DNA of 64,000 nt from SB25 sp029560875. Its GTDB lineage: Bacteria > Bacteroidota > Bacteroidia > Bacteroidales > Tenuifilaceae. Positions 16,779 through 25,964 of this stretch are shown here, piece after piece; the stretch's first letter is position 1, and each line of letters opens with the position of its first letter. The DNA lies in NCBI GenBank assembly GCA_035388225.1, contig DAOOPM010000011.1:1-64000 (forward strand), given 5' to 3'. The notes below the pieces were generated by a model. It saw nothing but the letters and a program-made list of their open reading frames with translations, made no database searches and was not told where the DNA came from. The position numbers and the translations under genes are program-made.

Positions 16779-19700
16779 TCATTCTCCAATCGCTCTATAG
16801 AACAAATCGTGAATTTGTGTGCGGATATTCATGTTGGCCAGTTTAGTGTTGTTGGCATCGGGGTAAACACGGTTCGATAGGAAAACATAAATAAGTCCAT
16901 TTTCTGGGTCAGCCCAAACCACAGTACCAGTGAATCCTGTATGTCCGAAGCTAAGCGGCGAAGCCAATTCGCCAGCAGGCGAAGGTTGTCCTTTGGGTGA
17001 TGGTTTATCGAACCCTAAAGCTCTGCGGTTGCCATTATTACCATTAGGCGTATTTATGAATGTATTAACTGTTTCTTGGCTAAAGAATCTTTCTCCTCCA
17101 TAAGTTCCTCCGTTTAGGAACATCTGCATAAGTTTGGCCATATCGTTGGCGTTGGAAAAAACACCTGCGTGACCTGCAACTCCACCCATCATGGCAGCGG
17201 CAGGGTCGTGTACATCGCCCCAAATTAGCTGTTTGCGGAATGTTAAGTCGTACTCGGTTGGGACAATTCTTTCTTTATCGAATTTACGGTAGGGCTGAAA
17301 TTGGGTGTAGTTCATTCCAATTTTCTTGTAGAAATAGTTTTCGGAAAGTTCATCGAGCCCCTTATTCTCAACATTCTCGATAATTCGTTGTAGATAAAGA
17401 AAACCAAGGTCGCTATACTTATATTTTCCAACTTCTTGAAGCGAACTTCTGTTTATACTATTGAAAATGGTGTCTTTTATTCCTTCGCAGGCGAACAGAT
17501 TCTCTGTACAGCGAAATGGGAATTTATCGGTCTTTTTCAGACTATAAAAAGTTGGGTTTGCGCCCACGTACTTGTGCAGGAATGTGCGTTCCGAAACCTT
17601 AAAAGGATATTCGGCACTAATTGTTTCCATTGAAACTGGTGTGTTGGGCACAAGTGTTGAAAGTGTTTTAAGGTAGAATGGAATCCAGGGTTGAAGTCCC
17701 GATTGATGGAGTAAAATATCGCCAACTTTAATTGATGCTTTATCCTTATTGTTAATTAGATTGATGAAATTGCCAATTGGGGCGTTAAGTGTAATTCTTT
17801 GATTGTCGAATAATCGCATAACGAGCGGAACGGTTGTCGATATTTTTGTGATAGATGCAATGTCGTAGAGCATTCGCACATCCACATTTTCCTGAGAGTC
17901 GTACGTGGGTTTTCCAAAACTTTTGTGGTAAAATACTACACCGTTTTTGGCGGCTAAAATTTGCATTCCGGGTGTTACTCCTTGCTGAATAGCATCGAGG
18001 GCAATAGAGTCAACTTTTTGTAAGAATTTGGAATCAACCCCAATTTCCTCCGGAAGCGAGTACGAAAGCCTTGCTTTACCCTGAGTTTCATTACCTAGTC
18101 CTGCAACATACGAGTTAAATATGGAAACAGGAAGTTTACCCTTTGCGCCAATTCCTCCAAAAATAAGCTGCGCTGCTAAGTTTTGGCTATCGGTGGAGTT
18201 ATCGTAAGTTATTACTATGGAAGCAAAAGAATATGGGTTGAAGAATTTTGAAAGTGAGTAAGGAGACCCGAAGTAGGTTAAAACCACTTTTTTCCGAAAT
18301 GCTAAGTCGAAAAGGAAATTTGCTGCTTGGTTGGTTATTCCGTAGTTTTTGCTGAACCGAATATCGGCCGCATGGTATCCTGCAATAACCAGATTGTATG
18401 CCTCAAGTGCGTTAAGCAACGAATCGTATTCTGCAACAGATGATTCTGGATTTATGCTGAACGTTGTTAATGAAGTGTAGAGTTCCAATTGTTCGCGGAA
18501 GGCGTCTCCTTTATTGCTTCCAATTTCGATATATGCAATTTTAAGGGTGTCCAAGCCTTTAATTGGCAAAATATCTTTATTGGAAACAACGGTTAATGAG
18601 TTGGTGATTATCTTTCTGCGTAGAACTTTTGATGTTTCCCTATTTAAATCCTCGTAAAGATTTGTTAATGCTATAGGCTTGTACTTGTTTAGACCAACAT
18701 AGTATTTTGCCTCCAAGATTTTTCGGCATTTTTCGTTGATTTCGGCTTCGGTTATTTCGCCGCTTTTCACAAGCGCCTCAATTTTATCAATAGATTCCTT
18801 TACTTTGGAGGGGAATAGTAGTATATCGTTACCAGCTTTAAGTGCTAAAACATTGATATCGACAGGGGTGTAATAATCGGCAATGCCTTTCATATTAAGG
18901 GCATCGGTAAAAATTAGCCCCTTAAATCCAAGGTCGTTTATCAAACTATTTTTAATGATATTGGCGGAAATACTTGCAGGTTTGAGTGAATCTGGCTCTA
19001 AACTGGGAACTCTAAGATGCGCAACCATAATACTATTAATTCCCCCATTTATTAATTGCTTGAAAGGATACTTCTCAATGGAGTCCAATCTTTCGATGCT
19101 ATGAGAAACAGTGGGCAATGCTAAGTGAGAATCTTCGTATGTATCGCCATGTCCAGGAAAATGCTTAGCGCAGGCAATAATGCCGTTATTCTGTAAACCT
19201 GCCATATAGGCCAATCCAAACTTAACAACTCTTTCCCTGTTCTCGCCAAAGGAGCGAGTGTTAATAACAGGGTTTTGCGGATTACTATTAATATCCACAA
19301 CTGGTGCAAAGTTGATATGAACTCCAAGGCGTTTTAGCTGACGGGCAATATCGCTTCCCATTTCGTAAACCAACAACGAGTCCGATGTGGCGCCAAGCAT
19401 CATTTGGCGAGGGTAGGAGAATGTGCTATCCAAACGCATTCCTGGACCCCACTCTGCATCCATCGATATTATCAAGGGAACTTTTGCAAGCGACTGGTAA
19501 TAGTTGGTTTGATTGGCTTGCCTTACAGGTCCTCCCTGAAAGAATATTAATCCGCCAATTTTTTGATTTCTTACTAAATCGGCAATTTCTTGAATATGCT
19601 TATCGTCGCGGTTGGAGTAGGCCGCAACCATAAAAAGTTGCCCAATACGTTCACGTAGCGTAAGTTTCTTCATTACAGAATCCACCCAGTTAGCCTGCGT

Positions 19701-19799
19701 AAGAGTATCCTGTTTTGCCGTAACAAAGTTCCTTTTGCTAGCAAATAAAGTATTAGTAATCAACACAAATACTAGTAAAAACGCGCTAAAACTCCTCAT
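16779..19799 (-). CDS. Exported GH3 beta-N-acetylhexosaminidase fused to a beta-lactamase-family serine hydrolase
   Basis: Two-enzyme envelope protein. After a signal peptide ('MRSFSAFLLVFVLITNTLFA') comes a NagZ-like GH3 domain with 'KHFPGHGDTYEDSH' and the catalytic aspartate region 'LIFTDALNMKGI', then a GH3 C-terminal domain. The C-terminal about 400 residues are a class C beta-lactamase/penicillin-binding fold: S-x-x-K in 'ASITK', Y-S-D in 'YKYSDLGFLYL' and 'GHTGFTGT' as the third motif. A role in muropeptide trimming and recycling is likely, with the serine domain an esterase, amidase or D,D-peptidase rather than a drug-resistance enzyme. The frame is open to 19853; I use the ATG at 19799, which begins the signal peptide. 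Confidence 0.9.
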   Translation of the reverse strand: MRSFSAFLLVFVLITNTLFASKRNFVTAKQDTLTQANWVDSVMKKLTLRERIGQLFMVAAYSNRDDKHIQEIADLVRNQKIGGLIFFQGGPVRQANQTNYYQSLAKVPLIISMDAEWGPGMRLDSTFSYPRQMMLGATSDSLLVYEMGSDIARQLKRLGVHINFAPVVDINSNPQNPVINTRSFGENRERVVKFGLAYMAGLQNNGIIACAKHFPGHGDTYEDSHLALPTVSHSIERLDSIEKYPFKQLINGGINSIMVAHLRVPSLEPDSLKPASISANIIKNSLINDLGFKGLIFTDALNMKGIADYYTPVDINVLALKAGNDILLFPSKVKESIDKIEALVKSGEITEAEINEKCRKILEAKYYVGLNKYKPIALTNLYEDLNRETSKVLRRKIITNSLTVVSNKDILPIKGLDTLKIAYIEIGSNKGDAFREQLELYTSLTTFSINPESSVAEYDSLLNALEAYNLVIAGYHAADIRFSKNYGITNQAANFLFDLAFRKKVVLTYFGSPYSLSKFFNPYSFASIVITYDNSTDSQNLAAQLIFGGIGAKGKLPVSIFNSYVAGLGNETQGKARLSYSLPEEIGVDSKFLQKVDSIALDAIQQGVTPGMQILAAKNGVVFYHKSFGKPTYDSQENVDVRMLYDIASITKISTTVPLVMRLFDNQRITLNAPIGNFINLINNKDKASIKVGDILLHQSGLQPWIPFYLKTLSTLVPNTPVSMETISAEYPFKVSERTFLHKYVGANPTFYSLKKTDKFPFRCTENLFACEGIKDTIFNSINRSSLQEVGKYKYSDLGFLYLQRIIENVENKGLDELSENYFYKKIGMNYTQFQPYRKFDKERIVPTEYDLTFRKQLIWGDVHDPAAAMMGGVAGHAGVFSNANDMAKLMQMFLNGGTYGGERFFSQETVNTFINTPNGNNGNRRALGFDKPSPKGQPSPAGELASPLSFGHTGFTGTVVWADPENGLIYVFLSNRVYPDANNTKLANMNIRTQIHDLFYRAIGE

Positions 19800-19828
19800 A
19801 AACTTAAATTTCAATAAATATTGGTTAA

Positions 19829-19836
19829 CAAAAATA
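19829..19836 (-). promoter_or_regulatory. Candidate -7 promoter element of the GH3/beta-lactamase gene
   Basis: Minus strand TATTTTTG, exact TAnnTTTG, 30 bases upstream of the chosen ATG at 19799. It lies inside the longer alternative frame, which supports the shorter start. No clear -33 box. Confidence 0.35.
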
Positions 19837-19941
19837 ATTCCGAAATATTTCATAACCTATGATTTTTGAGGGTTTTAACCAACAGAATGTTGACAAACAT
19901 CAAAAAAAGAGGAGTTTTTCAGGAGACTGTTTTTTGATATA

Positions 19942-20041
19942 GAACGCAGATGACACAGATTTGACCGTTTTACATAGTTTGCAGAACTGTTTGGAGCGTA
20001 GGAGTAATGGAGTATCACTCCAATCATCCATTGCTCCAATT
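19942..20041. repeat. Dispersed composite repeat, copy 2 (left flank of the tricorn-like gene)
   Basis: The 331-base gap between divergent genes holds this repeat. The first 60 bases (19942-20001, 'GAACGCAGATGACACAGATT...') match 23474-23533 at 51 of 60 positions. They run directly into a 'GGAGTAATGGAG' hairpin (19991-20040) whose arms TTGGAGC...ATGGAGT and ACTCCAAT...GCTCCAA pair imperfectly. Nothing else recognisable is in the gap. Confidence 0.65.
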
Positions 20042-20130
20042 GCCTTTTCGTTAAACTTTTTCGCCCTTTATGCATCAAAAAAAGGTTAACTTTAGTCACT
20101 TCATATATTTTCTAACCAACATTTATCAAT

Positions 20131-23100
20131 ATGAGAAAAATAACCCTTTTATTTTTTACAGCTTGCTGTTTTTGGATGGCAAGCGTTAATGCTCAGGAGG
20201 CAAGGCTGATGCGCTTCCCTGCAATATCCGGGAATCAGGTTGTGTTTACCTATGCCGGCGACCTTTATACCGTTTCTTTACAGGGTGGTGTGGCTCGTAA
20301 ACTTACTAATCATGTAGGTTACGAGATGTTTGCAAAATTCTCGCCCGATGGCAAAACTATTGCTTTTACTGGTCAGTATGATGGAAATACTGAGGTTTTC
20401 TCTATTCCATCCGAAGGCGGTATACCTAAACGTCTTACACATACAGCTACTCTTAATCGCGATGATGTATCGGACCGTATGGGACCAAACAATATTGTGA
20501 TGACCTGGAGCCCCGATGGCAAAAGCATAATTTACCGTTCGCGCAAGCAAACATTCAACGATTTTGTTGGTGCACTTTTCAAGGTTTCTGTTGACGGTGG
20601 AATGTCCGAGGAGGTTCCTCTTTCGGGTGGAGGTTTTTGCTCATTCTCTGCCGATGGCAAAAAGTTAGCTTTTAACAGGGTTTTTCGTGAATTTCGTACA
20701 TGGAAATACTACAAGGGTGGTATGGCCGACGATGTTTACATTTTCGATTTCGATTCCAAGGAGGTTAAAAATATCACCAACAATATAGCACAGGATTTAT
20801 TCCCTATGTGGATTGGCGATGAAATTTTCTTTGCATCGGATAGGGACAGGACAATGAACCTATTCTCCTACAATATTAAGACAGGTACAACTCAAAAAGT
20901 AACTAACTTTACTGAGTATGATATTAAGTTCCCATCTCACTCTGGCAACTCTATAGTATTTGAGAATGGAGGATACTTATACCGTTTCGATGCTACTTCA
21001 AAAACATCAACAAAAATACCTGTTACAATTTTCGACGAGTTTGCGTATTCACGTCCAGAGTATAAGGATGCAAGCAAGAATATTTTTGCAGCAAACATAT
21101 CGCCAAACGGCGAAAGGGTTGTGTTCTCTGCGCGTGGCGATGTATTTACAGTTCCCGCCGAAAAGGGTATTACCCGTAATTTGACTCAAAGTTCCGATGC
21201 TCACGACAGAGATGCCAAATGGTCACCCGATGGTAAGTATATAGCCTATATTTCCGATAAATCAGGCGAATACGAGATTTATATTCAAAATCAGGATGGA
21301 AGTACGGGAGCAATTCAAATAACAAATGGTATTAATAATTATATTTTCGATTTTGAATGGTCGCCTGATAGTAAGAAACTAATGTTTAACGATAGGTTAG
21401 GACGACTTCAATACATCGATATTGATACTAGAAAATTAACCTTGGTTGATAAGAATGAGTATGGGCAGATATTTAGTTACAATTGGTCGCCCGATAGCAA
21501 ATGGATTACTTACACTTCCCAAGATGTTAACAGATTTGGAATAATCTACATTTACAATGTTGAAACTTCAGTAAAAAAGGCTGTTACCGACAATTGGTAC
21601 ACATCTTCGCAGGCAAATTTCTCCAACGATGGGAAATACTTAGTTTTTGTATCCGACAGGGATTTCAACCCAATATATAGTCAAACTGAGTGGAACCATG
21701 CTTACAGAGGGATGAGCAAAATTTATATGGTATTACTTTCAAAAGATACGTCCTCCCCATTTGCATTAGAGAATAACGAGGTTGCAATTAGCCAAAAAAC
21801 GGAAGAGATAAAGAAAGATGATTCAAAAAAAGCAGACAAACCTAAAGAAGATACAAAGAAGGAGGTTTCGTCGGTGGTAGTTAAAATTGATTTCGATGAT
21901 ATCATTTCAAGAATTATAGCCTTACCAATTGAGGTGGCAAACTATGGAAATCTTTACTGTATTGATGGAAAGGTTTACTATAACTATTTTAGTTTTAATG
22001 GTCGTAGGGGTGGAGCAGCCAAAATGTACGATTTAAAAAATAAATCAGAAGTTGATTTGGGTGAGTCAATAGGCTTTTCAATTTCATCGAATGGTAAAAA
22101 AATGCTTGTTTCCAAAAATGATGACTATTGCGTTATTGATCTTCCATCCGGAAAAATCAATATGGAAAAAATGGTTGACTTAAGTAGTATGAAGGTTTGG
22201 GTAGACTATAGTAAGGAGTGGAAGCAGATTTTTGATGAAAGTTGGCGACAAATGCGCGATTTCTTCTACGTTGAGAATATGCATGGTGTTAATTGGAAAG
22301 CAATGCACGATAAGTATGCTGCGCTTCTACCATATGTTAATCATCGTAACGATTTAACCTATATTATTGGTGAAATGATTGGCGAGTTGAGTGTTGGTCA
22401 TGCTTATGTGAATAGTGGCGAGAAACCAGAACCAGATAGAATTAAAGTTGGTTTATTGGGGGCAAAAATCAGCAAACATGCTAGCGGTTATTTTAAAGTT
22501 GATAGAATTATTGAGGGTAAAAACTGGGATATGTCTACTCGCTCACCGTTACAGGATGTAGGTGTGAATGTTAAAGCAGGCGACTTTATTTTAGCAGTAG
22601 ATGGTCAAAATCTACAGAATCTTAGCGATATATACTCTACCTTGGTTGGCAAAGCCAATAAGACTGTTGAGTTGGTTGTAAATAGTAAGCCCGATATGGC
22701 AGGAAGCCGCAAGGTACTTGTAACTCCAATTGCCGATGAGGCTAGTCTTTACTATTACGATTGGGTTCAAAAGAATATCCAGAAAGTGACAGAGGCTACC
22801 AATGGCGAGGTTGGGTATATTCATATCCCCGATATGGGCGTTGAGGGTTTGAACGAGTTTGTAAAATATTACTATCCTCAGTTAACCAAAAAGGGATTGA
22901 TTATTGACGACCGTGGTAATGGTGGTGGTAACGTATCTCCAATGATACTGGAGCGATTAAATAGAGAAGTATACCGTCAAACTATGCGACGTGGAAGTGC
23001 TTATGCATCGCCAATTCCAACTCAAACGCATTATGGGCCTAAAGTTCTTCTTTTGGACCGTTACTCAGCATCGGATGGCGATTTATTCCCATACGGATTT

Positions 23101-23412
23101 AAGCGTTTGGGAATTGGAACCACCATTGGAACTCGCTCGTGGGGTGGAGTTGTGGGTATTTCGGGCTCATTGCCATTTGTAGATGGTGGCGATCTTCGCA
23201 AACCCGAATTTGCAAGTTTCAGCAGCGAAACCAGCGATTGGATTATTGAAGGCTATGGTGTAGATCCCGATATTTACCTTGATAACGACCCTTACAAGGA
23301 GTATATTGGCATTGATGATCAATTGAATAAGGCTATTGAGGTGATAAAAGAACAATTGAAGGAATACAAACCACTTCCAGCAATACCTCAGGCTCCAGAT
23401 AAATCGAAATAA
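20131..23412 (+). CDS. Exported tricorn-like S41 peptidase
   Basis: Large oligopeptide-cleaving protease of tricorn type, here exported (signal peptide 1-21, '...WMASVNA'). PD40/WD40-like propellers occupy about residues 25-540 with repeated 'SPDGK' blades; then a lysine-rich linker ('KKDDSKKADKPKEDTKKE'), the C1 region with 'GELSVGHAYV', a PDZ domain (about 760-850) and the C2 catalytic domain with 'DDRGNGGGNVSPMIL' and the nucleophile region 'YSASDGD' (Ser979/Ser981). The Ser that precedes the catalytic His in archaeal tricorn is Gly here. 1093 residues is normal. Both flanks carry copies of one dispersed repeat. Confidence 0.9.
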   Translation: MRKITLLFFTACCFWMASVNAQEARLMRFPAISGNQVVFTYAGDLYTVSLQGGVARKLTNHVGYEMFAKFSPDGKTIAFTGQYDGNTEVFSIPSEGGIPKRLTHTATLNRDDVSDRMGPNNIVMTWSPDGKSIIYRSRKQTFNDFVGALFKVSVDGGMSEEVPLSGGGFCSFSADGKKLAFNRVFREFRTWKYYKGGMADDVYIFDFDSKEVKNITNNIAQDLFPMWIGDEIFFASDRDRTMNLFSYNIKTGTTQKVTNFTEYDIKFPSHSGNSIVFENGGYLYRFDATSKTSTKIPVTIFDEFAYSRPEYKDASKNIFAANISPNGERVVFSARGDVFTVPAEKGITRNLTQSSDAHDRDAKWSPDGKYIAYISDKSGEYEIYIQNQDGSTGAIQITNGINNYIFDFEWSPDSKKLMFNDRLGRLQYIDIDTRKLTLVDKNEYGQIFSYNWSPDSKWITYTSQDVNRFGIIYIYNVETSVKKAVTDNWYTSSQANFSNDGKYLVFVSDRDFNPIYSQTEWNHAYRGMSKIYMVLLSKDTSSPFALENNEVAISQKTEEIKKDDSKKADKPKEDTKKEVSSVVVKIDFDDIISRIIALPIEVANYGNLYCIDGKVYYNYFSFNGRRGGAAKMYDLKNKSEVDLGESIGFSISSNGKKMLVSKNDDYCVIDLPSGKINMEKMVDLSSMKVWVDYSKEWKQIFDESWRQMRDFFYVENMHGVNWKAMHDKYAALLPYVNHRNDLTYIIGEMIGELSVGHAYVNSGEKPEPDRIKVGLLGAKISKHASGYFKVDRIIEGKNWDMSTRSPLQDVGVNVKAGDFILAVDGQNLQNLSDIYSTLVGKANKTVELVVNSKPDMAGSRKVLVTPIADEASLYYYDWVQKNIQKVTEATNGEVGYIHIPDMGVEGLNEFVKYYYPQLTKKGLIIDDRGNGGGNVSPMILERLNREVYRQTMRRGSAYASPIPTQTHYGPKVLLLDRYSASDGDLFPYGFKRLGIGTTIGTRSWGGVVGISGSLPFVDGGDLRKPEFASFSSETSDWIIEGYGVDPDIYLDNDPYKEYIGIDDQLNKAIEVIKEQLKEYKPLPAIPQAPDKSK

Positions 23413-23437
23413 CGGAATATTGAAGTTTGAAATAAGA

Positions 23438-23465
23438 AGTGTCCTCTGTTTGGGGGCACTTTTTG
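23438..23465 (+). terminator. Rho-independent terminator of the tricorn-like gene
   Basis: Stem AGTGTCC (23438-23444) with GGGCACT (23454-23460) including one G-T pair, then TTTTGTTTTG. It starts 26 bases after the stop codon. Confidence 0.65.
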
Positions 23466-23473
23466 TTTTGATG

Positions 23474-23645
23474 GAACACAGATAACACAAATTTGACAGA
23501 TTTACACAGCTTGCAGAATTGTATGGAGCGTAGTATTAATGGATTGTTGGAGTAATGGAGTATCGCTCCAATCATCCATCACTCCAATACTCTTAATAAC
23601 TTATTCTCTTATTCTCTTATTCTCTCATTACCTCACTGTCCAATT
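23474..23645. repeat. Dispersed composite repeat, copy 3 (right flank of the tricorn-like gene)
   Basis: In the 326-base gap before the sigma factor gene. 23474-23533 matches 19942-20001 at 51 of 60 positions in the same orientation. It continues as 'GGAGTAATGGAGTATCGCTCC' with inverse 'CATCCATCACTCCAATACTC' (to about 23592) and ends with short tandem words 'TTATTCTC' repeated three times. The remaining gap shows no gene. Confidence 0.65.
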
Positions 23646-23738
23646 GCCCAATTATTAGGATTCCACCACTTTTTTTCAGAAATTTACAGGGTCAATGCAG
23701 CAAATTTGTTTTCGAAAGAGTCTATAAAATAGAAAGCA

Positions 23739-24314
23739 ATGAAAAAACCTGATCGGGAGATGAATATTCATTCGGAGCTTATTGAGCTATGCCGGCGTGG
23801 CGACAGCAAAGCCCAGTTCGAGTTATATAACTTATACTCAAGGGCGATGTACAATGTAAGCTGCCGAATTTTACCCGATAGGATGGAGGCTGAAGATGCC
23901 ATGCAAGAAGCGTTCTTTAAAGCATTTGATAAACTTCACACTTTTCGCAACGAGGTTGCATTTGGTGCTTGGTTAAAACGGATTGTTGTTAATACCTGCA
24001 TCGATTACCTAAAGAAAAAGAAGTTGCAATTAACTTCAATTGACGATGTGAAAGGTGTTGCGGATGTTCAGGATGGGACTGATGATTTTGTGCCAGATTC
24101 TGTTGAGGATATTAAGGTTGCGATGACTCAACTCCCCGAGGGATACCGCATAGTGCTAAACCTTCATTTGGTTGAAGGTTATGAGTACGAAGAAATTGCA
24201 GAGATGCTCGGAATTGCGCAGTCGAGTGTTCGATCGCAGTTTACAAGAGCAAGGCAAAAGTTAATAGAGTTACTAAAGCAAAGCAATAAAACTTTCAATT
24301 ATGGAAAGGTTTAA
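23739..24314 (+). CDS. ECF-type RNA polymerase sigma factor
   Basis: Sigma-70 family factor with regions 2 and 4 only. Region 2 (about 25-95) shows 'YNVSCRILPDRMEAEDAMQEAFFKAF' and 'FGAWLKRIVVNTCIDYLKK'; region 4 (about 130-180) shows 'LPEGYRIVLNLHLVEGYEYEE' and the helix-turn-helix 'IAEMLGIAQSSVRSQFTRARQKL'. 191 residues fits the family. Its last 14 bases overlap the next gene, a single-pass membrane protein in the position of an anti-sigma factor. ATG at 23739 is used; the ATG at 23760 is also possible. Confidence 0.92.
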   Translation: MKKPDREMNIHSELIELCRRGDSKAQFELYNLYSRAMYNVSCRILPDRMEAEDAMQEAFFKAFDKLHTFRNEVAFGAWLKRIVVNTCIDYLKKKKLQLTSIDDVKGVADVQDGTDDFVPDSVEDIKVAMTQLPEGYRIVLNLHLVEGYEYEEIAEMLGIAQSSVRSQFTRARQKLIELLKQSNKTFNYGKV

Positions 24315-24825
24315 CGAATATATCAAGAACAACAGAAGTCTATTCAACGATGAGATTTTGTTGGAAGGTCATCAAGATAGATTTTTGGAAAAAATGAGGC
24401 AACGCAATAGGTCTCATATATTCCGGGTTGCCCTGTCCGCTGCGGCAACGGTGGTTTTAATTCTATCGCTTACAGGGGCTCTAGGATTATTCTACAATCA
24501 GGAGTATATACCTCAGTTCGCTAATGCAATTTTTGGGGAGAGAAGCCAGCAGAGCGTTTTAAAGGAGATGGATAGTTACTACAATAGTCAACTCCTTAGG
24601 AAATACAGAGCAATAGAGCAAATTGCGTTCAACGCAGACCCTTCAGTAAAGCCCGAAGTCTTAAAGATGCTTGCTGAACTAGAGTTGGAGAAAGAGCAAT
24701 TAGAGAGTGATTTGAACCAGAATCCACGAAAAGAGTATGTAGTTGATGCTATCGTTCAGAACTACCAAGTTAGAATGGAAGCATTACAACGGATTCAGGA
24801 TTCATTGAGCGAAACAAAGCAATAA
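24301..24825 (+). CDS. Single-pass membrane protein, putative anti-sigma partner
   Basis: Unnamed Bacteroidota-type protein of 174 residues. The N-terminal 35 residues include 'EILLEGHQDRFLEKMRQRN', resembling the EGHxxRF motif I associate with proteins following ECF sigma genes in this phylum. One membrane helix spans about 40-65 ('VALSAAATVVLILSLTGALG'), followed by a charged, coiled-coil-prone region. No zinc-binding anti-sigma motif (HxxxCxxC) is present. It overlaps the sigma gene by 14 bases, so coupled translation is likely. The anti-sigma role is inferred from position. Confidence 0.65.
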   Translation: MERFNEYIKNNRSLFNDEILLEGHQDRFLEKMRQRNRSHIFRVALSAAATVVLILSLTGALGLFYNQEYIPQFANAIFGERSQQSVLKEMDSYYNSQLLRKYRAIEQIAFNADPSVKPEVLKMLAELELEKEQLESDLNQNPRKEYVVDAIVQNYQVRMEALQRIQDSLSETKQ

Positions 24826-24871
24826 AAATAAGATATTTTTTCAAATAGTGTAAACGATAAAAATCAATCAT

Positions 24872-25957
24872 ATGAAAACGATGAGAGTTATATCAGCCAC
24901 TTTAGCCTTTCTGCTTATGGTTTCGTGTGCCTTTGCTGCTAAAGGTAGATTAAATAAAGTGTTCGACCGTGAGTTTGCTGTGAAGGAATCAACAAAACTT
25001 TACGTTGAGAACAAGTACGGTCAAATAAATGTGGAGAACTGGGATAAAAATCAAATCTCTATTCACGTTGAGGTAAAGGTTGACAATCCAAACGACGAGA
25101 AAGCAAAAATTATGCTCGATGCCATTGATATTGAGTTTTCTGAAACCGACAACGTAGTATCGGCTATTACAAAGTTCAATCAGGATATTATGAAGTCGAA
25201 CAAAAGATTATTCTCATCAATCTCAAACGATGAGATGAGCATCGATTATATGATAAAGATGCCTAAGAATGTTGAAGTTGATCTTAATAATAAGTATGGA
25301 GATATTTTTATCAATGAGCTTACTGGGAAAGTATTGGTTAATTTAAAGTATGGAAATATTCGTGTAAACAAGTTTGAACGTGGTGATGCAAAAGACATTA
25401 ACACCCTTGTTGTTGGATACGGAAGTGCTACTCTTGGTGATGTTAACTGGTTGAAAGTTGAAATTAAGTATGGAAACCTTAAAGTTGATAAAGCTCGCGC
25501 CATTGTTATCCTTTCAAAATATTCAAAGGTAAATATCGATAAGGTTAATTCTTTAGTTGTTGATTCAAAGTACGATGATTATACCTTGGGTTCTTTAGCT
25601 AATATTGTTGGTGAATCAGGATATACAAATATCAGTATAAACGATTTAAGTAAAAAATTAAATCTTACAACAAAATATGGCGATGTAAAGATTTCTAACG
25701 TTGCCGATAATTTTGAGAGTATAGTATTCAACGGTGCATATACAGGCTTAAAAGCTGGAATTAATTCAAATGTATCATATAAAATTGATGCGGTAGTATC
25801 GTACGGTAACATTAAGTTCGATGCGCCAACTGCAAAAATTAATAGAATAGAGCAGAATACAAGCACAGAGTTGAACGGTGTTATTGGAGCATCGGAAGCA
25901 ACCAATTCAAAAGTTTATGTAAGAGCAAAGTATGGTAGTGTAACTTTGTCGAAGTAA
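24872..25957 (+). CDS. Exported beta-ladder (DUF4097/adhesin-like) protein
   Basis: Secreted or envelope protein of 361 residues with a signal peptide (about 1-23, 'LLMVSCAFAAKG'; no clear lipobox placement). Twelve copies of a motif of type K-Y-G-x-[IVL]-x-[VIL] run through it, with the tyrosine at 49, 142, 160, 183, 200, 217, 234, 251, 269, 290, 311 and 354; in the middle the spacing is a near-constant 17-18 residues, as expected for a beta-solenoid with a stacked tyrosine ladder. It follows the sigma/membrane pair after 46 bases and is likely part of the same operon and possibly its output. Molecular role unknown. Confidence 0.75.
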   Translation: MKTMRVISATLAFLLMVSCAFAAKGRLNKVFDREFAVKESTKLYVENKYGQINVENWDKNQISIHVEVKVDNPNDEKAKIMLDAIDIEFSETDNVVSAITKFNQDIMKSNKRLFSSISNDEMSIDYMIKMPKNVEVDLNNKYGDIFINELTGKVLVNLKYGNIRVNKFERGDAKDINTLVVGYGSATLGDVNWLKVEIKYGNLKVDKARAIVILSKYSKVNIDKVNSLVVDSKYDDYTLGSLANIVGESGYTNISINDLSKKLNLTTKYGDVKISNVADNFESIVFNGAYTGLKAGINSNVSYKIDAVVSYGNIKFDAPTAKINRIEQNTSTELNGVIGASEATNSKVYVRAKYGSVTLSK

Positions 25958-25964
25958 ATTTGAT

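Noticed and set aside
19875..20099. Minus-strand reading frame of 74 residues beginning MTKVNLFLMHKG
   Set aside because: It lies across the dispersed repeat; similar 'MIG..LHYS' peptides arise from the other repeat copies (23333-23575, 38492-38701). It is a by-product of the repeat, not a gene.
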